The position numbers were made by a program, and so were the translations under genes. A stretch of DNA of 64,000 nt from Parapedobacter indicus (GTDB lineage: Bacteria; Bacteroidota; Bacteroidia; Sphingobacteriales; Sphingobacteriaceae). Every line of letters starts with the position of its first letter. Position 1 is the stretch's first letter. The DNA is taken from contig NZ_FOQO01000004.1 in NCBI RefSeq assembly GCF_900113765.1, forward strand, positions 1-64,000, read 5' to 3'. Of this stretch, positions 11,201-18,155 are shown piece after piece. The notes beneath the pieces were generated by a model. That model had not been told where the DNA came from and searched no databases. It saw only the letters and a program-made list of their open reading frames with translations.

Positions 11201-11626
11201 GGCCGACGAGGTTCCCGCGAGGGTTACGGTTACACCTTCCAATGGATTCCCCTGTTCATCTGTGACAAGGCCGCCCACGGTGCGCTGCAACCTAGCTACC
11301 GAGACCGATGGCTCATAGGCTTTCCGATCGCTTGATTTTGTCCGCACAAAAATTGTTTGCTCTTTGATCCGATAAAAAAGGTCACGCGGTCCCAACAATT
11401 CATCCAAAAATGCTTCCAAAGGCATGTCATTTGCAACGACCGTGACCTTTTGATTGGGATTGATTTTCTGGTCGTTGTAAATGACTCCGAATTGGGTCTG
11501 TTCATAAATTGCTTCAAAGATTTGTTTAATGGGTTTGTCCTTGGCATCCAGCGTGATGGTCTGCGACAAAGAACGGGCACTGACATGCAATGCTCCGAGG
11601 AGTAACAAAGCTGTAGTTATTTTCAT
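8288..11626 (-). CDS. SusC/RagA-family TonB-dependent transporter with STN domain (locus 1)
   Basis: Outer-membrane import channel, about 1112 aa from the chosen ATG, which opens a clean signal peptide (MKITTALLLLGALHVSARS); an in-frame ATG at 11689 would add 21 residues. Domains: STN (secretin/TonB short N-terminus, about 24-90 of the mature region), a carboxypeptidase-regulatory-like domain (VTDEQGNPLEGVTVTLAG), the SusC TonB-box/plug start DLDEVVVVGYG, the plug, then a long beta-barrel ending TYSLGLNLTL. The STN domain marks it as a signalling transducer that contacts the FecR protein encoded upstream. First gene of a four-gene operon with susD, the GxGYxYP gene and the hydrolase gene. Confidence 0.95.
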   Translation of the reverse strand: MKITTALLLLGALHVSARSLSQTITLDAKDKPIKQIFEAIYEQTQFGVIYNDQKINPNQKVTVVANDMPLEAFLDELLGPRDLFYRIKEQTIFVRTKSSDRKAYEPSVSVARLQRTVGGLVTDEQGNPLEGVTVTLAGTSSAVTTDSGGKYHLILPDNGNILVFTIVGFERIEVAIGSESTINVVLKASVSDLDEVVVVGYGLQKRANVTGSVATVKGEVLKRNPAASTLNTLAGRLPGLVIKQTSGQPGFDASRFNIRNFGAALVIVDGVEQSFNNINPEEIESISVLKDASAAIYGARAGNGVILVTTKRGTSGTPTISVNSVVTGQSFTNFPEPVNAWRYATLYREAQINAGIPDPQFKFSEADIEKYRAGTDPQYPNTDWMGIIMKKLALQQQHNLSISGGTDKTKYYTFLNYLDQDGMFKGGNTGYSRYNVRSNLDIAVTSAITVSLDLSGIKEIVNQSSRPASEEWFWMDFFDSRPTAPASYPDPTKVPNISPGPYNAIINTHEDIGGYAKGVKSYYNGALTVNYNLKQIEGLDFRLKVNYYNQTIEQKNWRKQAQIWNYDYGANAYSLHGTSEPTQLTQAYDDNQIITGQLSANYQRTFNEQHAVNGLLLFEAIDYGGKNFSAFRQYYISTAIDQLFAGGTLDQRSNGSASQSGRKSLVGRINYGFQNKYLAEATVRYDGSPNFPADKRWGLFPSVSLGWRMSEEAFIKDHVSWIDHLKLRGGISQTGYDNVSAYQYLTGFRFSGIYVVDGDEVPALVTTGLPNPNITWETMTLSNLGLELSVLGGKIYTEADFFKRLREDMLGSRVASLPNTFGASLPSENINSQVTKGFEIQLGSRGTSGDFRYDVSVNMSLSKSWWNHFDEVTYSDPDEIRIMKKTGQRTDIGFGYKSDGLFTTQTEIDDLPYDIDGQANGTLRPGDIKIVDLNNDGKIDWRDQMVINNGGTPHIMYGLNMDFQYKNFDFSLLFQGAANYTVMLQAGNINIDSERSPMMVIWNERWTPENNDANAIIPRQKLGQSTNNWNSDFWNRDASYLRLKNLSFGYTFDAKMVQSIGIKGLRIYFAGVNLLTLNPLGKYGLDPESPDATRGWTYPIQKTYSLGLNLTL

Positions 11627-11801
11627 AACCAAGAATAAAAGGCTTATCTGTTCGTTAGCTTTGGTACGCGAAAGAGGTGTGACTAGCATTACTTCTTTTT
11701 AGATACCGCGCCCACAAACCAAAGAATTTTCTTAAGTTTGTGTTCGGGTAGGTTTATAATAAACTGTTAACTCCGGTTTAAAAATTGGCTTATCCAAACT
11801 A

Positions 11802-11832
11802 AACAGGGTGGTGGCTCCAACACTTCCCTGTT
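11802..11832. other. Stem-loop between fecR and susC (locus 1)
   Basis: Perfect 7-bp arms AACAGGG / CCCTGTT with a 17-base loop. The plus-strand side is followed by GTTTTTTTG; on the transcribed minus strand only TTTAGTTTGG follows. It could be a weak terminator or attenuator separating the regulators from susC. Nothing else is evident in 11690-11905. Confidence 0.35.
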
Positions 11833-11905
11833 GTTTTTTTGCGCTGTATTATGTTGGTTTTCTATTCATAGTTAAGGGTCTAAAAATGGTTAGCGAAATA
11901 TGCAT

Positions 11906-13042
11906 TTAAAAGGTATCGGATTGGATGGTCAATGTCCGGCCCGTTAATGTAAACTGTGCCGTAGATTCATTCAGGAACTCGAGCAGGGTTTTGAGCGATA
12001 CTTGACGATTCATAACCCCGCTGAACGACGCCTGCGGCACGTCACCCGCATAGCGGATATCAACATTGTACCATCGGCTAACCTGCCGCATTAGCTCGGC
12101 AAAGCTGGTCTCATCAAAATAAAACACCCCCGATTTCCATGCTACTTCTTTTTTGAGGCTTACGTTAGCTTTATTTACTACCCCGTCTGCAGATATACTC
12201 GACTGCTCTCCCGGCGCGAGCACCAGCGACGGGTGTTTACCAGATGTGGCGGCTACGCGGACGCAGCCTTCTACCAATGTTGTTTTGACCAGGGGCTCGT
12301 CTGGGTATGATAAAATATTGAACTCCGTGCCTAGCACCTCAACAATCTGACCTGCGGACAAAACCTTAAATGGTATGTTTTGCCCGTTTTCCTTTTCACG
12401 GATCTTTGATACCGAAAAATAGGCTTCCCCTTCGAGCTCAACAAGGCGCGCATCGTCGCCAAAACGGCCGGGATATGTTAACGTAGATGCCGAGTTGAGC
12501 CAAACTTTGGAACCGTCTGGCAGCGTCACTTGGTAAGTTCCTCCCCTGGGGACCGTGAGGGTTTGAGCTTGGGTGGTCAGGGATCTATCATCAACCAAGG
12601 TACTTCCATTACCATACGAAACGCCATTGCTGCCAATGACGATCCCCGACTGTGCTTCGCTCAGTTGGAGGGTGCGCCCGTCGGCGAGGGTAAGGGAAGC
12701 ACGGTTGCCACCCGGAGGGATATCCTCAACGGAAACAACCATGGGACTGCTGTCTACCCACCACCGTTCACCGAATATCCACCAACCAGCAAGGCAGGCG
12801 ATCGTCAGGGCCGCGGCATACGGAAGGAAGCGACGGAATTTCTTTACGCGCTTATCTCCGATTATGGGCAACCTGTTCCGCAGGTTCTTGTCAACACGTA
12901 CATAATCAGACGCTGCAAGCTCAGCATCCTCCATTACTTCCGCCATATGCAGGTACCAACTTTCAACCTGTCGACGTTCGACATCGCTACACCTTCCCTG
13001 CCGATAACGTTCAAGAAGTTCCTTCGCCCGTCTTTCTTCCAT
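11906..13042 (-). CDS. FecR-family anti-sigma factor (locus 1)
   Basis: 378 aa. The N-terminal cytoplasmic anti-sigma region (residues 1-70) precedes one transmembrane segment at about 70-90 (RRFLPYAAALTIACLAGWWI), then the periplasmic FecR domain with LTVPRGGTYQVTLPDG, VWLNSASTLTYPGRF and VELEGEAYFSV, and the C-terminal STN-like SAD region (FDETSFAELMRQVSRWYNVDI). It should relay the occupied state of SusC to the adjacent sigma factor. Lies 72 bases after the sigma gene and upstream of susC, the standard order. Confidence 0.95.
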   Translation of the reverse strand: MEERRAKELLERYRQGRCSDVERRQVESWYLHMAEVMEDAELAASDYVRVDKNLRNRLPIIGDKRVKKFRRFLPYAAALTIACLAGWWIFGERWWVDSSPMVVSVEDIPPGGNRASLTLADGRTLQLSEAQSGIVIGSNGVSYGNGSTLVDDRSLTTQAQTLTVPRGGTYQVTLPDGSKVWLNSASTLTYPGRFGDDARLVELEGEAYFSVSKIREKENGQNIPFKVLSAGQIVEVLGTEFNILSYPDEPLVKTTLVEGCVRVAATSGKHPSLVLAPGEQSSISADGVVNKANVSLKKEVAWKSGVFYFDETSFAELMRQVSRWYNVDIRYAGDVPQASFSGVMNRQVSLKTLLEFLNESTAQFTLTGRTLTIQSDTF

Positions 13043-13114
13043 TTACTGTTTCACTATTTTAGTTAATGACGGTCGAGTCTGCCAAAAGTGGAAGAAAAAT
13101 TTTGGGTTTTTTCT

Positions 13115-13717
13115 TCAAAAAAAATGGCGGTACAAAAAAATCAGTACATACCAAAGCCCCATAAGAAATAAAACATGGAATTTTGACTTCATGAGCTTCA
13201 TCGCATTGTAAAGCTGTTTCTTAACGTTGCCTTCGGTGGTACCTATGGATTCGGCGATTTCCCGATAAGAATGCTGCGCCTCCTGCCGCATTGAAAAGAT
13301 GCGTTGCATCTTCTTTGGCAACTTGGCAACCTCCATTTCGATCCGTTGCGCGAGCTCGGAGGCGATCAATGCTTCGTCGGCGAGCGGTGCACCTTGCTTG
13401 AGGTAATCTTCTAAAGAATTCAGGTACTGCTGTTCCAGCTTATGACGGGCAATCCGATCAATTACTCGGTTGCGTGTTGCACGGTAGAGGTAACCTGCAA
13501 GTGACCCCGATAGGTTGAGCGCAGCCGCCTTTTCCCACAGTACGACAAAAATGTCTTGCACCACATCCGTGGCGTCATCTTCGTCGCGCAGCATGCGTAA
13601 CGCATGTCGGAACAACGTGGGCCAAAACCGTGTATAAATTTCGGTATAAGCTAACGTATCCCGCTTTTGCAGCAACTCTACGAGCTGGGTGTCGTCATAT
13701 TGAGCGTAATCTGTCAT
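13115..13717 (-). CDS. ECF RNA polymerase sigma-70 factor (locus 1)
   Basis: About 200 aa from the preferred ATG at 13717 (MTDYAQYDDTQLVELL); the longer in-frame start at 13741 adds eight unlikely residues. Region 2 contains DEDDATDVVQDIFVVLWEK, and region 4 the helix-turn-helix HSYREIAESIGTTEGNVKKQL. The C-terminus carries an extra hydrophobic stretch (VLFLMGLWYVLIFLYRHFF), a common tail of Bacteroidota FecI-like factors. It should activate the downstream susCD operon when released by the FecR protein. Confidence 0.95.
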   Translation of the reverse strand: MTDYAQYDDTQLVELLQKRDTLAYTEIYTRFWPTLFRHALRMLRDEDDATDVVQDIFVVLWEKAAALNLSGSLAGYLYRATRNRVIDRIARHKLEQQYLNSLEDYLKQGAPLADEALIASELAQRIEMEVAKLPKKMQRIFSMRQEAQHSYREIAESIGTTEGNVKKQLYNAMKLMKSKFHVLFLMGLWYVLIFLYRHFF

Positions 13718-13847
13718 ATTAGCGGGCGGGAAATTAAGCATTTTTTACCGAACCTACTAGCGGGTGAATACCGGTCGGAGACGCTGCTTGGCGGTCGAGA
13801 AATCCATCGGCAAGCTGAAAGCCGGAAAAAAAGTAGGCCTCCGAAGC

Positions 13848-14201
13848 TTACTCGATGGGTAGATTGTGGAGCTTCAGGAACGACAGTTTATCCCAATAAC
13901 CTCGCTGGAAAACGATTTTACCGTCCTGCACCTGAAAAAAACCGCAGCCGCGAAGGCCCAAGGGGTCCTTCCATTCCAGAATGGCCCATTCCCCGTCCTG
14001 AAAGATGTTTTCAGGAATACAAATCATTTCGGCAACGGCAAATTCACGAGCGAACATGTTTTGAATTGCTTCCTTTCCGATTACCGGGGCATTGGCCACC
14101 TGGTGGTTGACCGCATGGGAAGCATACAGTTCGGTGATCGCATCCACATCGGCGCGATTAAACGCGTCGATCCATTTTTCCAGTACTTTTTTCGGTGTCA
14201 T
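13848..14201 (-). CDS. SnoaL/NTF2-like protein
   Basis: 117 aa from ATG 14201 (MTPKKVLEKWIDAFNRADVD); the ORF extends to 14312 but that part overlaps the upstream gene. It has the small alpha+beta cone-fold layout: two N-terminal helices (AFNRADVDAITELYASHAVNH), then strands ending in WAILEWKDPLGLRGCGFFQV and DGKIVFQRGYWD. Members act as small-molecule isomerases/hydrolases or as unknown ligand binders; no substrate can be read from the sequence. Begins 4 bases after the stop of the DUF6965 gene, so the two are very probably cotranscribed. Confidence 0.8.
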   Translation of the reverse strand: MTPKKVLEKWIDAFNRADVDAITELYASHAVNHQVANAPVIGKEAIQNMFAREFAVAEMICIPENIFQDGEWAILEWKDPLGLRGCGFFQVQDGKIVFQRGYWDKLSFLKLHNLPIE

Positions 14202-14205
14202 TGTG

Positions 14206-14430
14206 TTATTCGTTATCTGTTGGGCCGGTCTCACCAGAAATGACGTTAGCGAGTTCACAAAGATGCCAATAGCTGGGGCATTTATCCAGATCCCGGTCCC
14301 ATTCTCGGACAACCGCGAGGTTTACCTCCAGAAATTTCTGGGGATTGCCGATGGTCGCTGCTGCATTCAACTGGGTGTTCGTTGGCACTGGATGGGTTCT
14401 GAAAAAGTCTTCGAGTTCCTGAATGGTCAT
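14206..14430 (-). CDS. Small DUF6965-type protein
   Basis: 74 aa from ATG 14430 (MTIQELEDFFRTHPVPTNTQ). The pattern 'ELEDFFR...P....LN.AATI.NP.KFLE.NLAVVREW' and a C-terminal CPSYWHLCELANVI helix match a small Bacteroidota-restricted family that I recognise as DUF6965; function unknown. No signal peptide or membrane segment. The longer ORF start at 14496 gives a poor N-terminus. Cotranscribed with the SnoaL-like gene. Confidence 0.7.
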   Translation of the reverse strand: MTIQELEDFFRTHPVPTNTQLNAAATIGNPQKFLEVNLAVVREWDRDLDKCPSYWHLCELANVISGETGPTDNE

Positions 14431-14520
14431 GGTGCAAAAATAGAAAATTAGGCAGGGTATTTCGAATACATTACCGGATTGTCGTCGCCACCCCATGATT
14501 TAATCGTTTATTTTGTTTGG

Positions 14521-15318
14521 TTAACGTGTAATCTTGGTGCCTTCCGGTTTGCCATAGACGATATCGGTAATGATGTTATCTTTTTTGCCATTGGCAATGA
14601 AAGTTGGGATATTGAGCTTCGCCGTCTGTTTCGCCACGCGCAGCTTGGATTCCATACCACCGCGGCCTTCGGCTTCCCCTTTGGTGGTTTTCTGGATGTA
14701 CTGCTCCACGGGATCATCTACACTAAGATATGGAATCAGCTGACTATTAGGATCTTCCGGATGCCCATTAAACAACCCATCTGTATCAGTGAGCAAAATC
14801 AACATGTCGGCTTTGACCAATTCGGCCACCAAACTGGCGAGTTCATCGTTATCGGTAAACGTCGACATGGATAACGACACTGCGTCATCCTCGTTGGCGA
14901 TGGGAATGACCCCTTCGGCCAATAAGCCTTCGTAGCAATTGACCATGTTTTCGCGGTGCTTACCTAGATCGAAATCGCGTTTTGTTGCTAACACCTGTGC
15001 ACAACGCATGCCGTGATCCTGAAAAAGGTTGTAGTAATGCCGCATCATGCGTGGCTGACCAATAGCGGAGAAAATCTGGCGACGGGTAATCTTATCCGTC
15101 GCTTTCAATCCCCGGCTCATGACTTCCTTACCGGCGATGACCGAACCGGATGACACCAACACTGAGCATATCCCGTGTTCGTAAAGGTAAGCGATCTGCT
15201 CGACCAACTTCGCTAGAATTTTACCGACGATGCGGTTATCTTTATTGGTGATTACATGGGTGCCTACTTTGACGACGACGCGCCGGATAGGTTTGGCTAG
15301 GCGGGGTTGATCAGGCAT
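14521..15318 (-). CDS. proB: Glutamate 5-kinase
   Basis: Phosphorylates the gamma-carboxyl of glutamate, the first step of proline synthesis. About 265 aa from ATG 15318; an earlier in-frame start at 15378 would lie deep inside proC. Amino-acid-kinase fold: KPIRRVVVKVGTHVITN at the N-terminus, VSSGSVIAGKEV substrate loop, IPIANEDDAV, LLTDTDGLF and GGMESKLRVAK. There is no C-terminal PUA domain, so this is the short form. Its start overlaps the proC stop by 8 bases (ATGCCTGA). proA is not in the window. Confidence 0.95.
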   Translation of the reverse strand: MPDQPRLAKPIRRVVVKVGTHVITNKDNRIVGKILAKLVEQIAYLYEHGICSVLVSSGSVIAGKEVMSRGLKATDKITRRQIFSAIGQPRMMRHYYNLFQDHGMRCAQVLATKRDFDLGKHRENMVNCYEGLLAEGVIPIANEDDAVSLSMSTFTDNDELASLVAELVKADMLILLTDTDGLFNGHPEDPNSQLIPYLSVDDPVEQYIQKTTKGEAEGRGGMESKLRVAKQTAKLNIPTFIANGKKDNIITDIVYGKPEGTKITR

Positions 15319-16141
15319 GAACAGCCTCCTTTCCGCCGGTTTGCTTACCCAATTCTTCCGCACGGCGGAAAGCAGCATACGCGGCCTCCTGGATCAGGGC
15401 ATTGACATTGTTATCGTCCATCGAATCCAACGCCGCACGGGTGGTTCCTCCCTTGGAAGCAACCTTGGCCATCCAAGCTTCAGGACTTAGGTCTGACGAA
15501 TTAAACAGTTCAACCGCTCCCGCAAAGGTCTGTCCAACCAATAGCCGCGCATTCTCTTCGTGGAAGCCCATTTTCAGTGCTGCGTCCATCAACGCCTGCA
15601 TAAAATAAAAGATATATGCAGGTCCGCTTCCTGATATCCCGGTGGATGCATCGATTTCTGATTCGGACGATAAGTTAATTGAACGTCCGGTGGTATCCAA
15701 CAGCCGTTCAACGGCCGCAAGTTCCAACCGGGACACTTGTTCCGAAGCGGTAAAAGACGTCATCCCCAATCCCACCAGCGCCGGCAGGTTGGGCATGGCG
15801 CGCACGACTTTCCCGATACCAAGCCCCTGTTTAATCGTATCAATGGTTACCCCCGCCATGATGGATACAAACAATTGCCCGGCCGACACCATCGGCTTCA
15901 TTTCTGCCATGAGCCCGGAAGCGTGTATGGGCTTGACGGCGATCAGCACCACATCTGCCGCCGGCAAACAAGTGTTCAATTGTGCATGCACCACAAAAAG
16001 GTTGCTGGCTCGCAATTCAGCTTGCTTTTCTTCACTTTTGTCAAAAATCATCAAACTTCCGGAGGTTAAAAAATTGGATTTGGCGATCGCCTCCGCATAC
16101 GTCATTCCCATGTTCCCTCCTCCAATTACAAGTACGTTCAT
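15311..16141 (-). CDS. proC: Pyrroline-5-carboxylate reductase
   Basis: NAD(P)H-dependent last step of proline synthesis. 276 aa. Rossmann start VLVIGGGNMGMTYAEAIAKS, AVKPIHASGLMAEM, VVRAMPNLPALVGLGMTSF, and the C-terminal signature GISGSGPAYIFYFMQALMDAALKMG followed by SKGGTTRAALDSM. First gene of a proC-proB pair with an 8-base overlap. No clear promoter is seen in 16142-16369, which otherwise shows nothing recognisable. Confidence 0.97.
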   Translation of the reverse strand: MNVLVIGGGNMGMTYAEAIAKSNFLTSGSLMIFDKSEEKQAELRASNLFVVHAQLNTCLPAADVVLIAVKPIHASGLMAEMKPMVSAGQLFVSIMAGVTIDTIKQGLGIGKVVRAMPNLPALVGLGMTSFTASEQVSRLELAAVERLLDTTGRSINLSSESEIDASTGISGSGPAYIFYFMQALMDAALKMGFHEENARLLVGQTFAGAVELFNSSDLSPEAWMAKVASKGGTTRAALDSMDDNNVNALIQEAAYAAFRRAEELGKQTGGKEAVHA

Positions 16142-16369
16142 GTTTTCTTTCTTTATTCAATTAAAAATTAATGTTTGCCTTAGTTGACACAACCTTCATG
16201 CAGGCATGCCAATTTTTGCCAGATTGTTAGTTAGGTCTTGGAAAAAACTGTCGTGTTACCGGCTTCCGAACGGACGAAGCACTGCTATCTTTCTTCAAAG
16301 ACATTTTTTTAGCAGCTGCGGTAAATGTGTCAGTTATGAAATTCCAATCGCGCATTGACTGTAAAACTG

Positions 16370-17983
16370 TCACGGTTTTTCGTTTGCCCGCTGTTTTATG
16401 TTTACGCTGATCGCATTCAGGTAGCGGGCAAGTTCCTTCCTGACCTTTGGGGCGAGCAGGAATAAACCGATTATATTCGGAAAGGTCATCGCTAGAATCA
16501 TTGCGTCCGAAAACTTGATGACAGAATCTAAGGTCGCTGCCGCTCCGATAACCACAAATAGTAAAAACAAAACCTTATAAGACAGGTCAGCCCACCTTGA
16601 CCGGCCGAATAGAAATTTCCATGACTGGATACCGTAATAAGACCACGAAAGCATGGTCGAAAATGCAAATAGAAAAACGGCAACGGTAAGCACCACCGAA
16701 AAGTGAGGGATGACACTCTCAAAGGCCATGCTGGTCAGTTCAACCCCTCCCACTGCCTGTTTCCCATCCCCGATCAACACATTCCCCCACTGGTCCTGAA
16801 TACCGTACGTAAAGACTCCTTGGCTATTAAAGAAAATGATCGTTAGCGCGGTCAGCGTACAAATAACTACCGTATCAACGAAGGGTTCCAGTAGACCAAC
16901 TAACCCTTCACTTGCCGGATAGCGGGTTTTTACGGCGGAGTGCGCAATGGCTGCGGAGCCGATTCCCGCTTCGTTCGAGAAACTCGCCCGGCGGAAACCG
17001 GTAATTAAAACGCCTACAACACCTCCCAAGCCCGCAGTGGGAGAAAATGCCTGGCCAATAATGAGGCCGAATGCCTCGCCGATATAGGCGTAATGCACCG
17101 CTACGACCGTTAAACTTCCCAATAAATAGACGATGCCCATAAAAGGCACCAGTTTTTCGGTAATCCGGCCAATACGCTTAATTCCGCCAATGATGACGAT
17201 GCCCACCAATAGCGCCAAGCCGACTCCAAACGAGGTCTTGACGAAACTCCCCTCGATACCCAGGGTTGAAGTTAGTTGAGCAATTGCCTGATTCGATTGA
17301 AGCGCGTTTCCACCACCCAAGGAGGCTCCTACACACATGATGGCAAAAATTACAGCCAACACCTTTCCCAGTCGGCCTACGCCAATTTCCCGGAGTCCCT
17401 TGGTCAGGTAATACATCGGTCCGCCGTAGGTCTGACCATCTTCACCCACATCGCGGTATTTCACGCCGAGGGTACACTCCACAAATTTGGTGGTCATGCC
17501 GAGCAGTCCGGAAACAATCATCCAAAAAGTAGCGCCCGGACCACCGATAGCAATTGCTACGGAAACTCCGGCTATGTTGCCGAGGCCAACGGTACCGGAG
17601 AGTGCCGCCGTCAAGGCTTGAAAATGCGTCAACTCGCCTGCGACGGGAGTTCCATCGGCCGATGGTTGCTGTTCGATCTCATCGTATTTACCCTGTATCG
17701 CCCGTAATGCTACTGGTAGTTTCCGGATATTCACTAGTCTGAAATAAATCGTAAAGAAAATACCCCCACACACCAACAAAATCAGCACCATTGGAATGGA
17801 AATACCCTCAGCCAACGGAACGGTAAAAAAGACGACCCGCTCCCACCAGTCTGCAATCGGTGTGAACCACTCATCAATCTGTTTATCAATACCGGCGGCC
17901 CACGCCGGCAAGGGTACGAGCAAGGCTGTTAACGAAAATGTAAATAATAACAATAGAGACGTAGTCTTTTTGAATAAAAACAT
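16370..17983 (-). CDS. AGCS-family sodium:alanine symporter
   Basis: 537 aa, inner-membrane symporter importing alanine or glycine with Na+. The N-terminal 60 residues contain a signal-like hydrophobic stretch and a long periplasmic-looking segment (GIDKQIDEWFTPIADWWERV), common in Bacteroidota members. The family core is clear: VNIRKLPVALRAIQGKYD, LSGTVGLGNIAGVSVAIAIGGPGATFWM, GMTTKFVECTLGVKYRD, YGGPMYYLTKGL, and GFRRASFSNEAGIGSAAIAHS, with about ten transmembrane helices. Placement beside proline genes may be coincidental. The terminator at 18054-18099 isolates it from upstream transcription. Confidence 0.93.
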   Translation of the reverse strand: MFLFKKTTSLLLLFTFSLTALLVPLPAWAAGIDKQIDEWFTPIADWWERVVFFTVPLAEGISIPMVLILLVCGGIFFTIYFRLVNIRKLPVALRAIQGKYDEIEQQPSADGTPVAGELTHFQALTAALSGTVGLGNIAGVSVAIAIGGPGATFWMIVSGLLGMTTKFVECTLGVKYRDVGEDGQTYGGPMYYLTKGLREIGVGRLGKVLAVIFAIMCVGASLGGGNALQSNQAIAQLTSTLGIEGSFVKTSFGVGLALLVGIVIIGGIKRIGRITEKLVPFMGIVYLLGSLTVVAVHYAYIGEAFGLIIGQAFSPTAGLGGVVGVLITGFRRASFSNEAGIGSAAIAHSAVKTRYPASEGLVGLLEPFVDTVVICTLTALTIIFFNSQGVFTYGIQDQWGNVLIGDGKQAVGGVELTSMAFESVIPHFSVVLTVAVFLFAFSTMLSWSYYGIQSWKFLFGRSRWADLSYKVLFLLFVVIGAAATLDSVIKFSDAMILAMTFPNIIGLFLLAPKVRKELARYLNAISVNIKQRANEKP

Positions 17984-18053
17984 AAAAATTGGGATTTTTT
18001 AAAGCGAGAAAAAGTTCAGGCCGCAAAATAAAAAGAACTGCCCGGTTACAAAA

Positions 18054-18099
18054 ACAAATTGCCCGAAAACTTGAAAAAAGCAGTTTTCGGGCAATTTGT
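18054..18099 (-). terminator. Strong Rho-independent terminator of Sus locus 2
   Basis: A 17-bp perfect stem (arms 18054-18070 and 18083-18099, CAAATTGCCCGAAAAC core) with a 12-base loop. On the minus strand the T-rich run TTTTTGT follows. It lies 57 bases after the stop of the FAD oxidoreductase gene and upstream of the symporter gene. Confidence 0.85.
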
Positions 18100-18155
18100 G
18101 CAGGCATTACTGAAAGTACCTTTCGGATTTACCCCCGTCTCCTCGGGCTTCCGAA

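Noticed and set aside
14435-14442. Minus-strand TATTTTTG as a promoter for the DUF6965 gene
   Set aside because: It lies only 4 bases from the ATG, leaving no room for a start point before the gene, and there is no -33 element.
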